DNA from: Vicia villosa
Lineage: Eukaryota; Streptophyta; Magnoliopsida; Fabales; Fabaceae
Reading direction: 5' to 3'
NCBI RefSeq assembly: GCF_029867415.1
Contig: NW_026706154.1
Span: forward strand, 1 to 64,000
Length of the DNA stretch: 64,000 nucleotides
The first letter of the stretch is position 1, and the number at the start of each line of letters is the position of its first letter. Positions 9,867 through 20,350 of the stretch are shown piece after piece. The notes below the pieces were generated by a model. It did not search any database. It had not been told where the DNA came from and saw only the letters and a program-made list of their open reading frames with translations. Both the position numbers and the translations under genes were made by a program.

Positions 9867-10121
9867 AACCGACCCCCCGGACTCCAGAATTTCTAGTCTA
9901 GGTGAAATCCCCACACTTAGCAAACTCCTAGGGTTTAGTTGAGATCTTTTTTTCCCCTTTCCTACTCGTAGGACAAATAAGAAAGTTCGTGTGATATCGT
10001 AGGAAGAACTGAAATAAAATTCATCCCACCACGGGCGCATTCTCCTTCCAAATTTCGCGTGAAGGGTTTAGCGTGCCGTCCTCCCAAGTGAAACGGGGAG
10101 GTAAAAGAAAACGACACCACA

Positions 10122-10500
10122 TTCTTCCTCCACTTCATTAATATCATTGGATCTAGGATGTTGATAGGTTTGAAATGACCTAATCCATAATATTAGATGA
10201 ATGATATTAATGATAGTGTGAGTTGATTATCTTTTGTGAATTTTATTCTTCTTCCTCCACTTCATTAATATCATTGGATCTAGGATGTTGATAGGTTTGA
10301 AATAACCAAATCCATAATATTAGATGAATGATATTAATGATAGTGTGAGTTGATTATCTTTTGTGAATTTTATTCTTCTTCCTCCATTTCATTAATATCA
10401 TTGGATCTAGGATGTTGATAGGTTTGAAAGAACCAAATCCATAATATTAGATGAATGATATTAATGATAGTGTGAGTTGATTATCTTTATGCATTTTATC
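10122..10500. repeat. 127-bp tandem repeat, 3 copies, each with an inverted repeat
   Basis: Copies start at 10122, 10249 and 10376, exactly 127 apart; the third diverges at its end. Within each, tcattaatatcattggatcta and, further on, tagatgaatgatattaatga form an imperfect inverted repeat of about 20 bases around a loop of about 45. It lies just outside the inferred end of LTR A and does not match any other part of the window. Confidence 0.93.
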
Positions 10501-12103
10501 TTCTCCTTCTCCTTTTTTTTTTCTTTTGATCGATGAAAGTCTTAATACTTTGAGAATTCTTATGGATTCTTGGTAAAGACTAGATCGTTACCTATTTTCT
10601 TTTCGTGCGGTATTGCTTTCGGAAGGCGATCTACATATCGTTCTTCTCGCATGCATTAGCACATAAAGTTTTGACCGGCCTCGTTGTAGGATGATTTCTA
10701 CATAAATCACTTGGCGATCTGCTTAACATAGCGCAATATTTCGTGTCCCGAATAAAAAAGATCAAATATGGAAGAGAATTGTATGCGGTTGATTTAAGAC
10801 TTGTGGAGGTTTTTATCGTGTAGTCGCTATGATTCTATCAAGCTTCTAATAAACCCCATTAAATTTAAATCCGAGTACATCATTCACTCACCATAGATCT
10901 TCCTACTAACTTTGATAACATACTTGACAAGTTTCAAGATGGTTATCTTTAACACTTAACAACTAACTTTAATTTCCGCACCTTTACTATACCGCTCTTT
11001 ATATTACCGCTCTTTATATTTCTCGCTTTATCGCTTTACTTTATCATTTCATCATATTTACTTTCCGTCATTTTCTCTTTGTCCACTTGGACATATGTTT
11101 ATGCTTCTGTTAGTTTTCTTTTGTCCACTTGGACCATACTTTATTTTTTCGCTAAAACACTAATAAATAACCAAAATCTAAAAAATACATAAGGCTCTCT
11201 TTGGACTATTGGTTACTATCCCTAGCGCTTTGGAGATTCGGACTTATGGACCTAGTACCTCTGGACTCATTCTATTACTATCCTGTGATTGTTCTGTCTG
11301 TCTGGCATTGTTCTGTTGTATGTTTATGTGTGCAGGTATTTCCTTGAAAGCCCTTGATGGTTAATTCCAAGGCATTGACATAAGGATTTTACCCGAAAAC
11401 AGCCGTTACTCTGCCCAATTTTCGTCAGAATCTTAATGTGCTTAATGAAAAATGGTGCTAAGACAATAAGTTCATCTGGATCTCCAAGTGTTAATGTGTT
11501 GGTATTGATAAATCCAAAGGATGGGAAAACTACCTTGGCTCTTAATGTCAAGTGTTGGCTTCTTATTCGGTTAGACCATTTCTTTCCTTAGCTTTTATTT
11601 TATGCAATTAGGTTAGCCTCTTCATCTCCTCCCATTCTTAAATTTTCAAAATCTTCTCCCTTTTTCCAAAATATTCTTATGTTTGCAATCTTTTCAAAAC
11701 CTTTTTTCTTAAAAATATCTTTCGCCCCTAGTGGCTTTTCTTAAAAAGTTTAGACATCGTTAATTGTCGAAACGAGTGGTTATACCCCACGATTTTGAAA
11801 TTGATTGATAATAACGAGATCTTTTCCGCGTGAGAGAGCTAGTGGCATACTCGTTGATTTTATCCGAGTTGGCGCCCTTCTTTCATTTGCGATGCAAAGA
11901 ACTTGTTTGTTCTCATGCTCAAGATCAATGGCTGAGTATTTCTCTCTAACGACAACAAAGTGTTTATTCGTTTTAAAAACGTTTTTCCCAAAAGCGGAAC
12001 TACATTAGCTCTGACTTCTCCATTGCACCGAGGAGGTATGTAGGCCCAAAGCTAAACGCTTTGCCGAGCTTATTTTAAAAATAAAACAAACCGTTTTTTT
12101 TAG
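10500..12103 (+). mobile_element. Left part of older LTR H (R-U5-like), interrupted by B
   Basis: No gene is seen here. The segment 11997-12071 contains a block (gaactacattagctctgact, then a tatgtaggc string, then cgagc) also present in LTR A at 9611-9682. The sequence continues after element B at 23805 with the two-hairpin module typical of LTR ends. The LTR start is not visible, so this is a fragment or a diverged LTR. Its left limit near 10500 is uncertain. Confidence 0.55.
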
Positions 12104-12108
12104 CACAC
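12104..12108. repeat. Target-site duplication of element B, left copy
   Basis: cacac directly before the TG of the left LTR equals cacac at 23800-23804, directly after the CA of the right LTR. Confidence 0.9.
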
Positions 12109-13800
12109 TGTTATACCCCAAAATTTGCCCACATATTTTTCAAGAAGACTCCAATCTGAAAATTAAGGGTCTCATATAATCATGGATTTTTATTTCAACA
12201 AATATCCTAACATATGAAACACTTAGTTTTTAGAATTTTTCTTATACAGTAATTTGGCCTGCAGTTGAATTGATTCTTACGCAAACGCCAAATACTGTTT
12301 ATTACTTCACACATGCTATTTATTTATTTACAGATAAATAGTACTAACACAATTGGTACAGAGTTAAAATCTTTTTGCAGGCGCAGAATCAGGAAACTCA
12401 GACTGTACTGGTAACAGTATATTAGTTATTTATTATGTCTGTGTTTTTTAACAAGTCATGTAAATAACTTTCATTTTTCACATAAAACAAAAACAACAAA
12501 AAAAAGAAAATTAACTTTGACTGTTGATTTTTCACTCTAACTGCTACATCAATACCTGAACAGTCAGTTGACAGCCAAACTGCTGGCGGTACAATTCTCA
12601 GTGTTTTGTACCATCAATCAAATCAATCTTTCACAATTCAAAATTCCAAGATTTTTGTTCTAGAAGTCCTCTGAATATCACGCGATTAGCAGAGACTCAA
12701 CACTGCACAAAAATCAGGTACGCTTAACTGTCTCCTACACAAACAGTCCCTAATCAGGGTTTTTCTTGTTTTTACAGGAGCAACAAGTTTTTGAGAGCTC
12801 AAATGGATTTCATACACATCCATATATCTCAAAGTACCATCATACAAATTTTCAAACTTCAATTCACTCAGACGCACCGTCAGCAGCTCAAACAGTCAAC
12901 AAACGACCCGTTTGACCAAAAAAGTCAACAGACAGTCAAAAATGAAATTTTTTGTCAAAGTCCATATTTTGTCAAAGGATTCATCATTTGATCATTGGAT
13001 GATCATAATTCATCAAGGAAAGATCAAAAATCAACAAAACCCTAAGATTCAAAATTAGGGTTTTTGCCTGAAAAGTCAACTCAACTTTGACTGATCATAA
13101 CTCTCTCATCCTTCATCCAAAAAATTCAAACCAAAGCTTGTTTTGAAGGAAATTCAATTATCTTTCAAATGCCATTGATCCCATGGTCATTGGATTCACC
13201 ATTTGAAAAATATGATCAAAGACATTACAGGCCATTTTCAAAGTCAACAAAAAGACACTTTTTTCAAAAGGACACACAAGGAGCTTCAAAAATCATTTTG
13301 ACATGAGACCAAAGGCATTGGTTAGAGGACTCTTTGAGGTTTCCAAAAAGTGCAAGATCTCCTTCATATGACAAAAATTGAAGGATTTACACCTTGTTGA
13401 AGTTGGCTAAATTTTGGGAAAATACATGAAATCAACATTGATTAAAATGGCATTTTTTCCAAATGGGGCCAAGTTTTCAGCATTCAAACATCATTTCCAT
13501 GATGATATGGGCCTCCCACGACCAAGACTAAGCCCATACCTTTTTTTATCCATTTTTGCATGATTTTATCTTATTTTAAGATTAAAATTAAAAGGAAAAT
13601 GCATGGATAAATGGTAGCTTACAATTCAAGCATGACTCATCAAAGAATCTCCATTTTTCTGCAGCCAAATGAAGTACAAGGCAAGTGCATTGAAGGAGCG
13701 CAAGACTTGGTCAAGTTTTCAAAGATTTTTAATATTTAAAAATCAAACTTTCAACAAAGCAATCAATGCTCTTAGCTTCACTTCCAAGCAGCCCTTGGCC

Positions 13801-13808
13801 TATAAAAG
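13801..13808 (+). promoter_or_regulatory. TATA box of B 5' LTR
   Basis: tataaaag follows the gtg/ggcc-rich U3 end. The same box is at 22043-22050 in the 3' LTR. Confidence 0.7.
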
Positions 13809-15303
13809 AAGTGGAATACATCAACAACAAGGGGGAACGAAATAGCAAGAGGAAGCATAGCATAGAAACCTCAAAATTCTCACAAAAATCTCCAAACTAT
13901 GTAATTTTCATTTTCATATTTCCAATCAATATCAATACAAAACAATCACTTCCAATCATCTCTTAAAGCAACATAGAGTAAGAATAAGCTCTTTGTTTGG
14001 TCCCATGAGAGTCGTAATAAGTGTATAAAGTTTTGCATGAACATCATACTCCCTCATGCATACCACACCTAATCAGGTATCCTTTTATTTTCTATTTTAT
14101 TCTAATTTCCTTACAAAATTAATTAAAATAGTTTTAAAAATCCAAAAAATACACAAAAAATATTTTTAGACTTCTAAAATAATATTTTATTTTATGATAT
14201 AAAAATATTTTATTTTTCTTCAAAATTTCAATATTTTGCATAATTAATTAGTATATATTTATATATTTGCTTCTTAATTATTCTAACCAATCAAAAAATC
14301 ATAAAAAAAATTGTTCTTAATGTTAAATATTGTTTATATATTATAAACTAATTTTGTACATATTTTGAATAATTTTCTCTTTAAGTTTTAATTATTTGTA
14401 TAATTATTTGTATAATTATGTTTTAATTAGCTTAAATCAATTTCAAATCAAATTCTAAAAATTCCAAAAAAATTAGTTTTGTTTTAAAATTAATTGACAA
14501 ATATTTTGTACATATTTTAAACTTAATTTCTAGGTTTAAATTTATTTTCATCTTTTTTCTTCATTTTAATTTAATTAATTATGCATTAATTATAATTAAA
14601 ATAAATCATAAAAAATCCAAAAACATGCCTTTTATTTTTCTTGCAATTTAAATTCCTAGATAAATGTATAGGATGTCAAATTCATGTAAATAGGCTAGTT
14701 TACATTTCCTGCACAATCGATGTAATAGCGTAGATTTACTTTCCGCACTTTACATTTCCGCATTTTAATTTCCAGCACATATAAACTGCGTGTATGTCAA
14801 AGATAAAATTGAACCGTTAGATCACTAACTTCAAAGATAAATATCTGAATCCAATCACAATCACACTTGCACCTCTTAAGGTAATCCCTTCTCATTCCTT
14901 TCAAAATCAAAGTCAAAATTCCACTGTTTTGAGTACAAAATCGAACCTTGCGTTTATATCCGGTGAAAGGATAGATTTTTAAAGGAAATAGAATAAAGAC
15001 CATACAACTCAAGGTAGACCTCCTAGTTTGCTTGCTCAAATCAAAACAAACAAAATTCTCATACACTGTTGTTTTTTCAAAACTTTCCAAAAGACAATAC
15101 TTTGTATACATCCAAACACGGGTTATTACAAAGTTAACGTTCTTTTCAAAACATCTTTCGAAAGATAAACAAGCATTTTGTATACATCCAAACACGGATC
15201 ATTACAAAATTCAAATTACAAAGGTATTTGAAACCACATATGAGCAATTTCAGAGCAATTGAAAAGTGATCGAAAAACAAGTGAGCTAAGCAAACTTAAG
15301 AGC

Positions 15304-15351
15304 CCATGGATAACCATGGATACAAAGGGTGCTAACACCTTCCCTTTGTAT
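15304..15351 (+). other. LTR-end two-hairpin module, B 5' LTR
   Basis: Hairpin 1 is ccatgg 15304-15309, loop ataa, ccatgg 15314-15319. Hairpin 2 is atacaaaggg 15320-15329 with ccctttgtat 15342-15351, a perfect 10-bp stem. The B 3' LTR has the same at 23546-23593. Confidence 0.85.
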
Positions 15352-15557
15352 AACCTACCCCCTTACCCAGAATTTCTTAAAGGTCTTTTTTCTGTTTCTT
15401 TTATAAACCTTTCCTTAATTGGATAAAATAAAAGGTCGGTGGCGACTCTATGAATTTTCAAAAAAATGCGAAAGCATTAAGCGACAAAAAAGAGTCAGTT
15501 CACGTATCTCTACAGATCAGAGGTATGGCCCGGAATTAAAAAAATCGGAGGTCCACA

Positions 15558-18430
15558 GAACTGGTTGACAATACCGCACAATGCAAGGTATTCTCCTTTA
15601 TGGACGGATTCTCAGGGTACAATCAAATCAAGATGGCACCCGAAGACATGGAAAAAACAACCTTCACAACACCCTGGGGAACCTTTTGTTACAAAGTAAT
15701 GCCTTTTGGTCTGAAAAACGCAGGAGCAACCTATCAACGTGCAATGGTAGCGCTATTTCATGATATGATTCATCAAGAAATAGAGGTGTATGTCGATGAC
15801 ATGATTGCAAAATCCAACACCGAGGAAGAACATTTGGGTCATTTACACAAGTTGTTTGACAGACTCAAGAAATACAAGTTGCGACTGAACCCAAATAAGT
15901 GTACTTTTGGAGTAAGATCCGGCAAACTCTTAGGTTTCATCGTCAGCAGCAAAGGTATTGAGGTTGATCCCGCCAAGGTTAAAGCCATTCAAGAAATGCC
16001 TATACCTCGTACCGAGAAACAAGTCAGAGGATTCTTGGGACGTCTGAATTACATCGCCCGATTTATTGCCCACATGACTACTACTTGTGTGCCGATCTTC
16101 AAACTGTTGAAGAAAGATCAAGTGGAAAGGTGGAATGACAAATGCCAGTTAGCCTTTGACAAAATCAAAGAATATCTCCAAAAACCTCCAATCTTGTTGC
16201 CACCTGTGGAAGGCAGACCTCTGATAATGTACCTAACTGTGTTAGAAGACTCAATGGGGTGTGTACTAGGACAACATGACGAATCCGGCCGAAAGGAGCA
16301 CGCAATCTACTATCTTAGCAAAAAGTTTACCGATTGTGAAACAAGATACTCACTACTCGAAAAAACTTGTTGTGCCTTAGCTTGGGCAGCTCGCCGACTA
16401 AGACAGTACATGCTAAATCACACCACTTTCCTAATCTCCAAGATGGATCCCATCAAATACGTGTTCGAAAAACCTGCTCTCTCAGGAAGAATAGCGAGAT
16501 GGCAAATGATCTTGACAGAATATGACATTCAATACACTTCACAAAAAGCAATCAAAGGAAGTGTGGTAGCTGATCATCTGGCTCATCAAGCAGTAGATGA
16601 TTATCAAGCATTGAACTTTGACTTCCCAGACGAAGACATTATGCTAGTCAATGACTACAAACAACCAGGACCAGAAGAAGGACCCGGGCCAGGATCCCGG
16701 TGGACTATGGTTTTTGACGGAGCTTCTAATGCACTTGGCAATGGCATCGGAGCTGTGATCATTTCCCCCGCAGGAAGTTACACACCGTTCACTGCCAGGT
16801 TATGCTTCAATTGCACTAACAATATAGCCGAATACGAAGCATGTATTTTGGGTCTTAAAGCTGCAATCGATCTAAGAATCAAACTCCTGGAAGTCTACGG
16901 AGACTCGGCCTTGGTAATCTACCAAGTCAAAGGGGAATGGGACACGAAGCACCCAAATCTAATTCCTTACAAAGAATATGTGCTGAGTTTGATTCTTTAC
17001 TTCGAAGAAATCACTTTCGAACACATCCCACGAGAGGAAAATCAACTAGCTGATGCTTTAGCTACCATGTCATCCATGTTCAAAGTCAGGTGGGACAACG
17101 AGGCGCCTATGATCACCATCTACAGGCAAGGTGAACCATCCTATTGCAATGAGATCAATACCGAAGGATCCGAGGAAAAACCATGGTTCCATGAGGTAAA
17201 AAGATATCTCGAAGCTCAGGAATACCCTGAAGGGGCATGCATTAATGACAGAAAGTTTCTAAGGAGATTTGCTGCCAAATTCTTTCTAAGCAATGGAACC
17301 CTATACAAACGCAACCATGACTCGACTTTACTTCGCTGTGTAAACAAGAAGGAAGCAGAACAGATCATGGAAGAAATACACAATGGTGCCTTTGGTACTC
17401 ATTCCAGTGGACATACAATGGCTAAAAAGATCCTTAGAGCAGGTTATTACTGGTCTACCATGGAAACAGACTGCCATCATCACTCCCGAACATGTCACAA
17501 ATGCCAGATATATGCTGACAAAGTACATGTACCTCCAGTTCCATTAAGCGTCCTGACGGCTCCTTGGCCTTTTGCAATGTGGGGTATTGATATGATTGGA
17601 GAAATCAAACCTACTGCCTCCAACGGACATCGCTTTATCCTGGTCGCTATTGACTACTTCACAAAGTGGGTAGAAGCAGCTTCATTTGCTTCTGTCACCA
17701 AAAATGTGGTGGCCCGGTTCATCAAATACAATCTCATTTGTCGGTATGGCATCCCTGAACGGATTATCACGGACAATGGCACAAATCTAAACAACAGAAT
17801 GATTACTGAACTTTGCACACAGTTCAAGATCAAACATCATAATTCTTCTCCATATCGACCAAAGATGAACGGCGCGGTGGAAGCTGCCAACAAGAACATC
17901 AAGAAAATCATACAAAAAATGACAGTAACCTACAAAGACTGGCATGAGATGTTACCTTTTGCTCTTCATGGTTATCGCACATCTGCGCGTACTTCGACAG
18001 GGGCAACTCCATTTTCCTTAGTCTATGGTATGGAGGCAGTTCTTCCAATTGAAATTCATATTCCTTCCCTAAGGATTATGAAAGAAGCCAATCTAGACGA
18101 AGACGATTGGATTCAAACACGGTTGGACCGGATAAACTTGATTGATGAGAAAAGGCTCGCAGCTATTTGTCATGGTCAGCTATACCAAAAGCGTATGATC
18201 AAAGCCTTCAACAAAAAGTCAAAAGTCAAGCATACCAAACTGGTGGCTTGGTTCTCAAACGCATCATCTTACCACAAGGTGATCCCAGAGGCAAATGGAC
18301 TCCCACCTACGAGGGACCATTCATAATCAAGAAAATATTCTCCGGCGGCGCCATGTTGCTTACCACCATGGATGGCGAGGATTTCCCACACCCTGTGAAT
18401 GCTGACATAGTCAAAAAATACTTCTCTTAA
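15558..18430 (+). pseudogene. Truncated pol of element B: half RT, two RNases H, integrase
   Basis: The frame is open from the LTR border at 15558, and coding similarity starts at once, in the middle of the reverse transcriptase, so gag, protease and the RT fingers are missing. Numbering from the ATG at 15600, the RT active site YVDD is at residues 64-67. A gypsy-type RNase H follows (about 200-330), then a second, plant/archaeal-type RNase H (about 370-505) typical of Tat elements. The integrase follows, with HHCC and D,D,E visible (motifs GID, TDNG, VEAAN). A one-base deletion in the A-run near 18215 shifts the frame; the last ~70 codons continue in another frame to the stop at 18430. No full polymerase can be made, so mobility would need proteins in trans. 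Confidence 0.93.
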
Positions 18431-18450
18431 AGAAAGAAAAAAAAAAAACA

Positions 18451-18610
18451 GCTCGCTAAGTTGAAAACCTGAAAGGGCAACTTAGGCAAAAATGAGCGTC
18501 TCGGTGGATTGAAAACCCGAAAGGGCGGTCCAGGCAAAAATTAGAGACTAAACAAATACTATCCCGGTAGGCTGAAAACCTGAAAGGGCGGCCTAGGCAA
18601 AAGTTAGGGA
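18451..18610 (+). other. Triple nested-hairpin array (candidate structured RNA), copy in B
   Basis: This has the same architecture as 1390-1560. Outer stems: gctc 18451-18454/gagc 18494-18497; gtctc 18498-18502/gagac 18544-18548; tccc 18562-18565/ggga 18607-18610. Middle stems: taagttg 18457-18463/caactta 18478-18484; tggattg 18505-18511/cggtcca 18526-18532; taggctg 18568-18574/cggccta 18589-18595. Compared with element A, the middle stems of units 2 and 3 have changed on both sides and still pair. The core aaaacc(c/t)gaaaggg and the aggcaaaa linker are constant. It starts 21 bases after the pol stop. Confidence 0.82.
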
Positions 18611-19698
18611 ATGAAGCATACAACTGTGTTCCGTTCAGCTGCGTACTCACCATCAAGATTCAACACCTCAAAGACACCGATCAGTCTAATCACTTTCTTC
18701 CAACAAGTGAGGGATGAGATGCTCGAAGACAGATTGGCAATAGCAGAGTTGAAACTTGACTGGATCATTTTCACATAGCTATTTATCTTCATAAATATTT
18801 TTCAAAACTTTCTGACAGTTTCCTACTTCTAGGATTGTTGTCTCCCTGTGCTAACCCGCCTATCATGGCTCTTTTCAATGCAGCTCTTTCAAAAATCACT
18901 ATTTTCATTTTTTCTGTTTTAAATACGTAAACGTCCCAATGATAATTTTGAATGAACATGTGCATTTGAATATGATTGATGTTTACCAGGAAAAACAGGA
19001 ATAGCATTCAGGAAATGTCCCAATTATCTGGACATCATCCCATCAGAAGAAAATCCCCAAGAGAAACATTTCTCAGCAAATTCCTCAAAAAGATTTTCTC
19101 TTCAAAAGAAGTCTTATTCCCCAGCAGGTTTGTTCCAGATTACTATCTTCAGAAGGTGTGATCCCCGCACCCGGACTTGGTCAGATAGTGCATCGGAGGA
19201 TTATGCATCTTCCTCATTCCCATTTGAAAGGGCATCAGAACTTCCAGTTACCTTTGGTTCCCCAAGCAGTAGTCAAAGATCCTTCAACGGGATACCCGGG
19301 TTCTCAAAGAATTTCCCCAGACGAGGGTACTCAAGCAAGACAAAAGATCATCAACGATCACAATTCATGTCCAACTGACTAGCGGGAATTTATTTTTCCA
19401 ATTAGAAGCTTGACATCACATTCATACATTCATACATTCACATATTCATATTCATACATCATGCATCATACGCATATTCATACACAACATCACATGCATA
19501 TTTCTCCGGGAATATCTCACATTACATGCATCATAAACATTGCATATCACTAACTTGATTTTTCAGGCAGACGGATATCTTCGACAAAGATGTTCTCAAT
19601 CACATGCAGTGTTCACCTGAATTCCATGAACAGTTCTCTCAGATATAATCAAGCCGAAGATTCATTCTGATCACTTACCAACTCAAAAACAGACATTG

Positions 19699-20075
19699 CA
19701 GATCTAAAGTTGATACCTCAGACGGTTCCAGAACGATCTAACATCGCAGATCTAAAGTTGATACCTCAGATGGTTCCAGAACGATCTAATATTGCAGATC
19801 TAAAGCGATACCTCAGACGGTTCCAGAACGATCTAACGTTGCAGATCTAAAGCGATACCTCAGACGGTTCCAGACCGATCTAACATTGAAGATCTAAAGT
19901 CGATACCTCAGACGGTTCAAGAATGATCTAACATCAAAGATCTAAAGCTGATACCTCAAACGGTTCCACAATGATCAACTTCCAAAATCTAAATCGGAAA
20001 AACTTTGGACAAGTTCCGTAACGATTATCTTCCAAGACTTAAAGCGGTAACCTTGGACGGTTCCGAAACAGTCAA
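19699..20075 (+). repeat. 47-48 bp tandem repeat, about 7 copies
   Basis: Units start near 19699, 19747, 19795, 19842, 19889 and 19937, then degenerate. Each contains agatctaaag, cctcagacggttcca and a returning cgatct, giving a weak agatc/gatct stem. Its sequence is unrelated to the repeats at the same place in element A. Confidence 0.9.
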
Positions 20076-20350
20076 CACAAAGACTTTCAAATCCTTCATC
20101 AAGATACAATCAATGGATTCATTCTGATGAACAAACCCTCAACCCATTTACCAGGTGGCATCTGAAAGCCCATCTCAGGTAATGTTTCAATCTGCCAACA
20201 ACATTTCGCAGACGACATTCAAATGCAACTTCCAACATCTCTTCTGATCAAGGTAAGTGCAAATTTTCAGGGCATCTAAATATTCAATCATCTTCTACCT
20301 TCAGATTTCAGACAATCTCTTCAGGTTTAAGAAGATTGAATAGGGGCAAC

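Larger units (their letters stand above)
3948..10118 (+). mobile_element. 3' LTR of Ogre-like element A (about 6.2 kb)
   Basis: The LTR begins with TGTCATACCC immediately after the polypurine tract. Its 3' end is set by analogy: in the B-family LTR the conserved terminal hairpin module lies about 200 bases before the LTR end, which here predicts an end near 10118-10121, at a CA. No second LTR or target duplication is inside the window to confirm this. U3 runs to the TATA box at 5481. Everything after about 5510 would be transcribed, so the R-U5 leader is about 4.6 kb. It contains no convincing gene but several arrays of short hairpins. The length fits the 5-6 kb LTRs known for Ogre elements. 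Confidence 0.8.
12109..15557 (+). mobile_element. 5' LTR of element B (3449 bp)
   Basis: It runs from TGTTATACCCC to TCCACA. It is identical in length to the 3' LTR at 20351-23799, and I noticed only about a dozen differences by eye (for example near 12144, 13368, 13706, 14100, 15444), implying a recent insertion. TATA box at 13801. ORFs on both strands inside it recur in the other copies and in the solo LTR without any sign of coding constraint. Confidence 0.95.
18431..20350 (+). other. 3' UTR of element B
   Basis: It contains the triple hairpin array, then about 1 kb without genes (including a cattcata-like short tandem stretch at 19414-19500), then a 47-48 bp repeat, and a polypurine tract (gaataggggcaac) at about 20338-20350 before the 3' LTR. 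Confidence 0.85.

Noticed and set aside
12718..12778. Intron-like GT...TTTTTACAG segment in the B LTR (also at 20960-21020 and 33017-33076)
   Set aside because: It lies upstream of the LTR TATA box, so it would not be in the element transcript; no exons support it.
14797..15262. ORFs on both strands near the end of the B LTRs and solo LTR
   Set aside because: They recur only because the LTR recurs; in the solo LTR the minus-strand frame is broken.
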